From Candidatus Margulisiibacteriota bacterium (lineage in GTDB: Bacteria; Margulisbacteria; WOR-1; JAHJIW01), in contig JAHJIW010000017.1 of NCBI GenBank assembly GCA_018823125.1, positions 62,001 to 126,000 of the forward strand: 64,000 nt of DNA, written 5' to 3'. A model generated the notes under the pieces. That model was not told the origin of the DNA and made no database searches. It worked only from the letters and a program-made list of their open reading frames with translations. How positions within the stretch are numbered: position 1 is the stretch's first letter; every line of letters begins with the position of its first letter. This document shows, in pieces, positions 61,715 through 64,000 of this stretch. The position numbers were made by a program, and so were the translations under genes.

Positions 61715-61742
61715 ATATCGACCGTTTTGCACAATAATTTCA
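61715..61742 (-). promoter_or_regulatory. Sigma-28-type promoter, copy 12 (giant synthase)
   Basis: Minus strand TGAAATTA (61742-61735), 12 bases, GTCGATAT (61722-61715), continuing TATATATG. It lies 98 bases before the leader ORF and 309 before the giant gene. Confidence 0.78.
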
Positions 61743-62300
61743 CTTTTTGCGCGAATTTTGTTGGGCCTCCCTGCGTGCGCTGTTTACTATGAAGCCGATT
61801 TTCTTGGGTTTGGGGGCGGGTGGGTCCATAAGTTTTCGGATTGTCTCAAACATCAAGAGTATTTCTGCATCATGTTTATCTAAACGCTGCGCGATTTTGC
61901 GCTCAAGCTCATCCAGCCTATGGGATAACTCTTTATTAGACGAAATCATCTGCCGAATTTTTACAAAGGTCCACATGATTGCTACGTTAACCAGAATCGC
62001 CCTATCGCTTTTTAATACAGAAGAAAGCATTGCTATGCCTTGTTCGGTGAAAGCGTTACAATTCTTCGAAAATTTAACTGCCGAGGATATCGCAAATTGC
62101 GATATGCTTAGAATTTCCTGTCGCGTCAACGAAAACATGAAATCCGAAGGAAACCGATTTCTATTTCTTTTTACTTGTTCATTTAGTCTCCCTGTTGATA
62201 CTTGATAGAGTTTTGCTAAATCAAAGTCCAACATCACCTTTTGCCCTCGGATTAGATAAATCTTATTCTCAATTCTTTCTACTGGAATTAAGCCCTTCAC
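61740..62300 (-). CDS. ORF6N-domain (KilA-N-like) protein, copy 2
   Basis: 186 aa, paralogue of the protein at 3982-4512: LIPVERIENKIYLIRGQKVMLDFDLAKLYQV, FTEQGIAMLSSVL, a coiled-coil segment (NKELSHRLDELERKI), and the shared ending KPKKIGFI. The GTG at 62300 is chosen because GGGAGG lies 5-10 bases upstream; the frame stays open further up without signals. A perfect palindrome sits just upstream (62315-62339), and a related palindrome lies in the coding region (62087-62105). ORF6N proteins occur in phages and accessory DNA and are likely DNA binding. Confidence 0.82.
   Translation of the reverse strand: MKGLIPVERIENKIYLIRGQKVMLDFDLAKLYQVSTGRLNEQVKRNRNRFPSDFMFSLTRQEILSISQFAISSAVKFSKNCNAFTEQGIAMLSSVLKSDRAILVNVAIMWTFVKIRQMISSNKELSHRLDELERKIAQRLDKHDAEILLMFETIRKLMDPPAPKPKKIGFIVNSARREAQQNSRKK
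62087..62105. repeat. Palindrome inside ORF6N gene
   Basis: ATATCGCAAATTGCGATAT is a perfect 19-base palindrome in the coding region. Its centre TCGCAAATTGCGA resembles that of the upstream operator-like palindrome (TCGCAAAATGCGA). The corresponding protein segment differs from the paralogue. Confidence 0.5.
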
Positions 62301-62314
62301 TTTGACCTCCCTCT

Positions 62315-62339
62315 TTGAGGTCGCAAAATGCGACCTCAA
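62315..62339. promoter_or_regulatory. Palindromic operator-like site before ORF6N gene
   Basis: TTGAGGTCGC, AAAAT, GCGACCTCAA: perfect 10-base arms 15 bases before the GTG start. It may be an autoregulatory operator or an RNA hairpin next to the ribosome-binding site. Confidence 0.6.
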
Positions 62340-62496
62340 TCTTGAAATTCCAATTTGGAATATCAAGTTATTACCAGCAATTTCTTTGCCAATAGTATTC
62401 GTGCGTGGATTTATCTTGCGGGTGTCGAAAAAGGCATCAAGTGTTGAAAAAATGTGCAAAAAAATAAAGCCTCCAAAAAATACAATTAATTTTGGG

Positions 62497-62542
62497 GAAA
62501 AATAAAAAGGAGCAGTTAACTGTTTTTGTTAACCACTCCTTC
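62497..62542 (-). terminator. Intrinsic terminator of UDP-sugar pyrophosphorylase gene
   Basis: Minus strand AAGGAGTGGTTAAC, loop, GTTAACTGCTCCTT, then TTTATTTTT. The stem has one mismatch pair. It lies 19 bases after the stop at 62561. Confidence 0.85.
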
Positions 62543-62560
62543 TTAGTATGCAATTGTTGT

Positions 62561-64000
62561 TTAACCGGCCTTTTTTTCTTCCATCTCTTTGAAGACTCTC
62601 ACGATCTCGGCCAGGTCTTCAGGCAATTTAACCGGCAAAAATCGGCCTTTGCCGCCTTCTCTTGCGACGATTACAAAATTTGTATCGATCTGGTGGGTAA
62701 GATCCCCCAGCAGCTGTTCAAACTGGAACCGGCGCCATCTATCAGTTAATCCGACGGTGAAATCCTTATGGGTAATATACCAGGGCAGAGATTGGGGATT
62801 AGCTTGCTGCGCCAGAGCGTCCACTTCCACCGTAAGGGTCAGGGTGTTAAAGGGGTTCTCTGCCACTTTGTCCTGTAATTCTTTGGGAACCGCAAAAAGC
62901 TCGACCAGAACATTCCGGCTATCGAGGGAAAGCGCTCCTCCCCCTTTATCCAAAAGCTTCTTTTTGTTAGTGGCTGGATCAATGCTAACTTTGGGGGGCA
63001 CTAGTTCAACGGTCACCCCCTTGCCAGAGGAAATGTGGTTGCCCAAAACCTCCTCGTAGCTTGCGTCTTGCACCGTGGATCCTAAATTGTCGATATTCTT
63101 TATGACCAAAGTTTTAATCCCCTGCTGTTGACAGATCGGGGCAACCTGTTCCATGATCCCCTTGACCACAAAGCCGTGGCCGGTAGGGGCAAAGTCTATG
63201 CCGGTCTTATCGGGAGTCAGGGCAAGGTTACCGTCGGGATAGATCTTCGGAGAAACATCGGTTTGATAGAAAAAGAAAACCTGGTTCCTTATTAACCCAA
63301 AGTTTCTGTTTTCATGGAAGTGCTGTTTGATCGCTTCTCCATTGGCCGGGCTAACCATAACAAAGAGGGGGATTTCCTTGCCGGCTTTTCTAGAGGCGGC
63401 CAGCACATCTTCAGCGGCGATCCTCATGAAAGAGCGATTTTCTTCCACGTTAACCAGCGCTTTGGGTCCCCGGCCAAAGCGGGCGGCTGCCCCAGCGGCC
63501 ATTACCACGACGCCAAATCTGCCGGTCTCCATGTATCTTTTGCCGCGTTCCGCTAGAGAAGAAAGCTCTGGTTCTTCCATCGCTGAAAGATCAGTAATCT
63601 CTGCCTTATTCGGCACGTCCTGCCTGCCTTTTATTTGCGCGACGTTTGATCCGGTTTTTTGCCCTCCGCTGTCAATATATTCGCGGTGGATTTCGATATT
63701 TTTAAATATTTGTTCCACATCAATCCTGGTCAAGTCTTCCAGCAGGCGCGTTTTTGCCCTTGCGTCCAGCACTTCCCAGAAATTAAACAGGCCGTTCAGC
63801 AGGTTTCGGCTAAGCAGCCTCAGGACCACGATCCTTTGGGTCGGGTTAAACCAGCGGAAGTCCCTGAGCACGGAATGGTTCTTTTTAAAGAATGTGGCGA
63901 TAGTCTCATACTCATTGTCCGCCAGAGTTAGTTTCGGACTGGCCTTTACCACCGCGACATTGCTGTCGCGCAGGATGGAGAGGAGATTGTAATCTTTGAT
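62561..64000 (-). CDS. UDP-sugar pyrophosphorylase (UDPGP family), 5' end outside window
   Basis: Nucleotidyltransferase making UDP-glucose or UDP-GlcNAc from the sugar 1-phosphate and UTP. VVVMAAGAAARFGRGPKALVNV is the UTP-binding loop with Lys of the eukaryotic-type UDPGP family. LVIKNIDNLGST resembles the metal-binding Asp/Asn block, and KKLLDKGGGAL follows. The frame is open to base 64000 (16 more codons before the first internal GTG at 63952), so the true start is beyond the window. The UDP-sugar is the donor the giant GT2 encoded 1.2 kb further on would need. Which sugar cannot be told by eye. Confidence 0.85.
   Translation of the reverse strand: MKDYNLLSILRDSNVAVVKASPKLTLADNEYETIATFFKKNHSVLRDFRWFNPTQRIVVLRLLSRNLLNGLFNFWEVLDARAKTRLLEDLTRIDVEQIFKNIEIHREYIDSGGQKTGSNVAQIKGRQDVPNKAEITDLSAMEEPELSSLAERGKRYMETGRFGVVVMAAGAAARFGRGPKALVNVEENRSFMRIAAEDVLAASRKAGKEIPLFVMVSPANGEAIKQHFHENRNFGLIRNQVFFFYQTDVSPKIYPDGNLALTPDKTGIDFAPTGHGFVVKGIMEQVAPICQQQGIKTLVIKNIDNLGSTVQDASYEEVLGNHISSGKGVTVELVPPKVSIDPATNKKKLLDKGGGALSLDSRNVLVELFAVPKELQDKVAENPFNTLTLTVEVDALAQQANPQSLPWYITHKDFTVGLTDRWRRFQFEQLLGDLTHQIDTNFVIVAREGGKGRFLPVKLPEDLAEIVRVFKEMEEKKAG

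Overview
The window looks like a moderate-GC, diderm, flagellated or formerly flagellated bacterium from a poorly cultured phylum. Evidence: flhA next to a FliA-like sigma factor, a PorV-type outer-membrane barrel fused to SLH domains, an FlgD/T9SS-like C-terminal tail, and many orphan genes. My best guess is a Margulisbacteria/Saganbacteria (WOR-1)-like lineage. That is inference from gene style only.

Layout. 1-2372: 3' part of flhA, two small unknown genes and a FliA-type sigma factor. 2369-6419: MEMO-family gene, three tRNAs (Gly, Cys, Val), a short tRNA-flanked repeat region, an ORF6N regulator, an orphan and a YkgJ-type cysteine-cluster protein. 6545-12028: complete biotin operon bioB-F-H-C-D-A. 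12025-22744: ROK-like orphan, pyrK-pyrD, an orphan, mutM and an MFS exporter, DUF5320/DUF134, homospermidine synthase with an ornithine decarboxylase, a possible CheD-fold orphan, GIY-YIG protein. 22783-34474: tRNA-Gln, a nucleotidyltransferase pair, a membrane protein, a sugar operon (binding lipoprotein, glmS, GH42, GH94) behind a strong palindromic operator, an orphan and an AbiE toxin-antitoxin pair. 34620-43993: surface proteins (MopE/FG-GAP, PorV-SLH, IPT/CBM/FlgD-tail, Ig-like). 44056-61616: three giant genes. 61740-64000: second ORF6N protein and a UDP-sugar pyrophosphorylase cut by the window end.

The most interesting content is two linked observations. First, twelve promoters share the pattern TGARATTT-N12-GNCGATAW with exactly 12 bases between the boxes. 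This resembles the sigma-28 (FliA) consensus, and the copies precede the orphan genes, the surface proteins and the giants. A FliA-like sigma factor is encoded in the same window. Second, the giants look like an oversized, divergent cellulose-type exopolysaccharide machine. The 2319-aa membrane protein carries a GT2 processive synthase domain (DxD, SED, QKIRW, FNVT). The 1475-aa protein begins with a GH8 glucanase domain (role of BcsZ) fused to TPR repeats. The 1936-aa protein is a TPR scaffold ending in a beta-barrel-like domain (architecture of BcsC). A UDP-sugar pyrophosphorylase lies just upstream. None of the three giants has a recognisable N-terminal Sec signal.

Regulation has further peculiarities. 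Intrinsic-terminator-like hairpins sit inside the leaders of two sigma-28-type transcripts (MopE/FG-GAP gene and giant synthase). Several housekeeping genes (bioB, pyrK, abiEi, the MFS gene, a nucleotidyltransferase) have a -10 box so close to the start codon that their mRNAs should be leaderless. The MopE/FG-GAP gene is split by a frameshift at a run of seven G.
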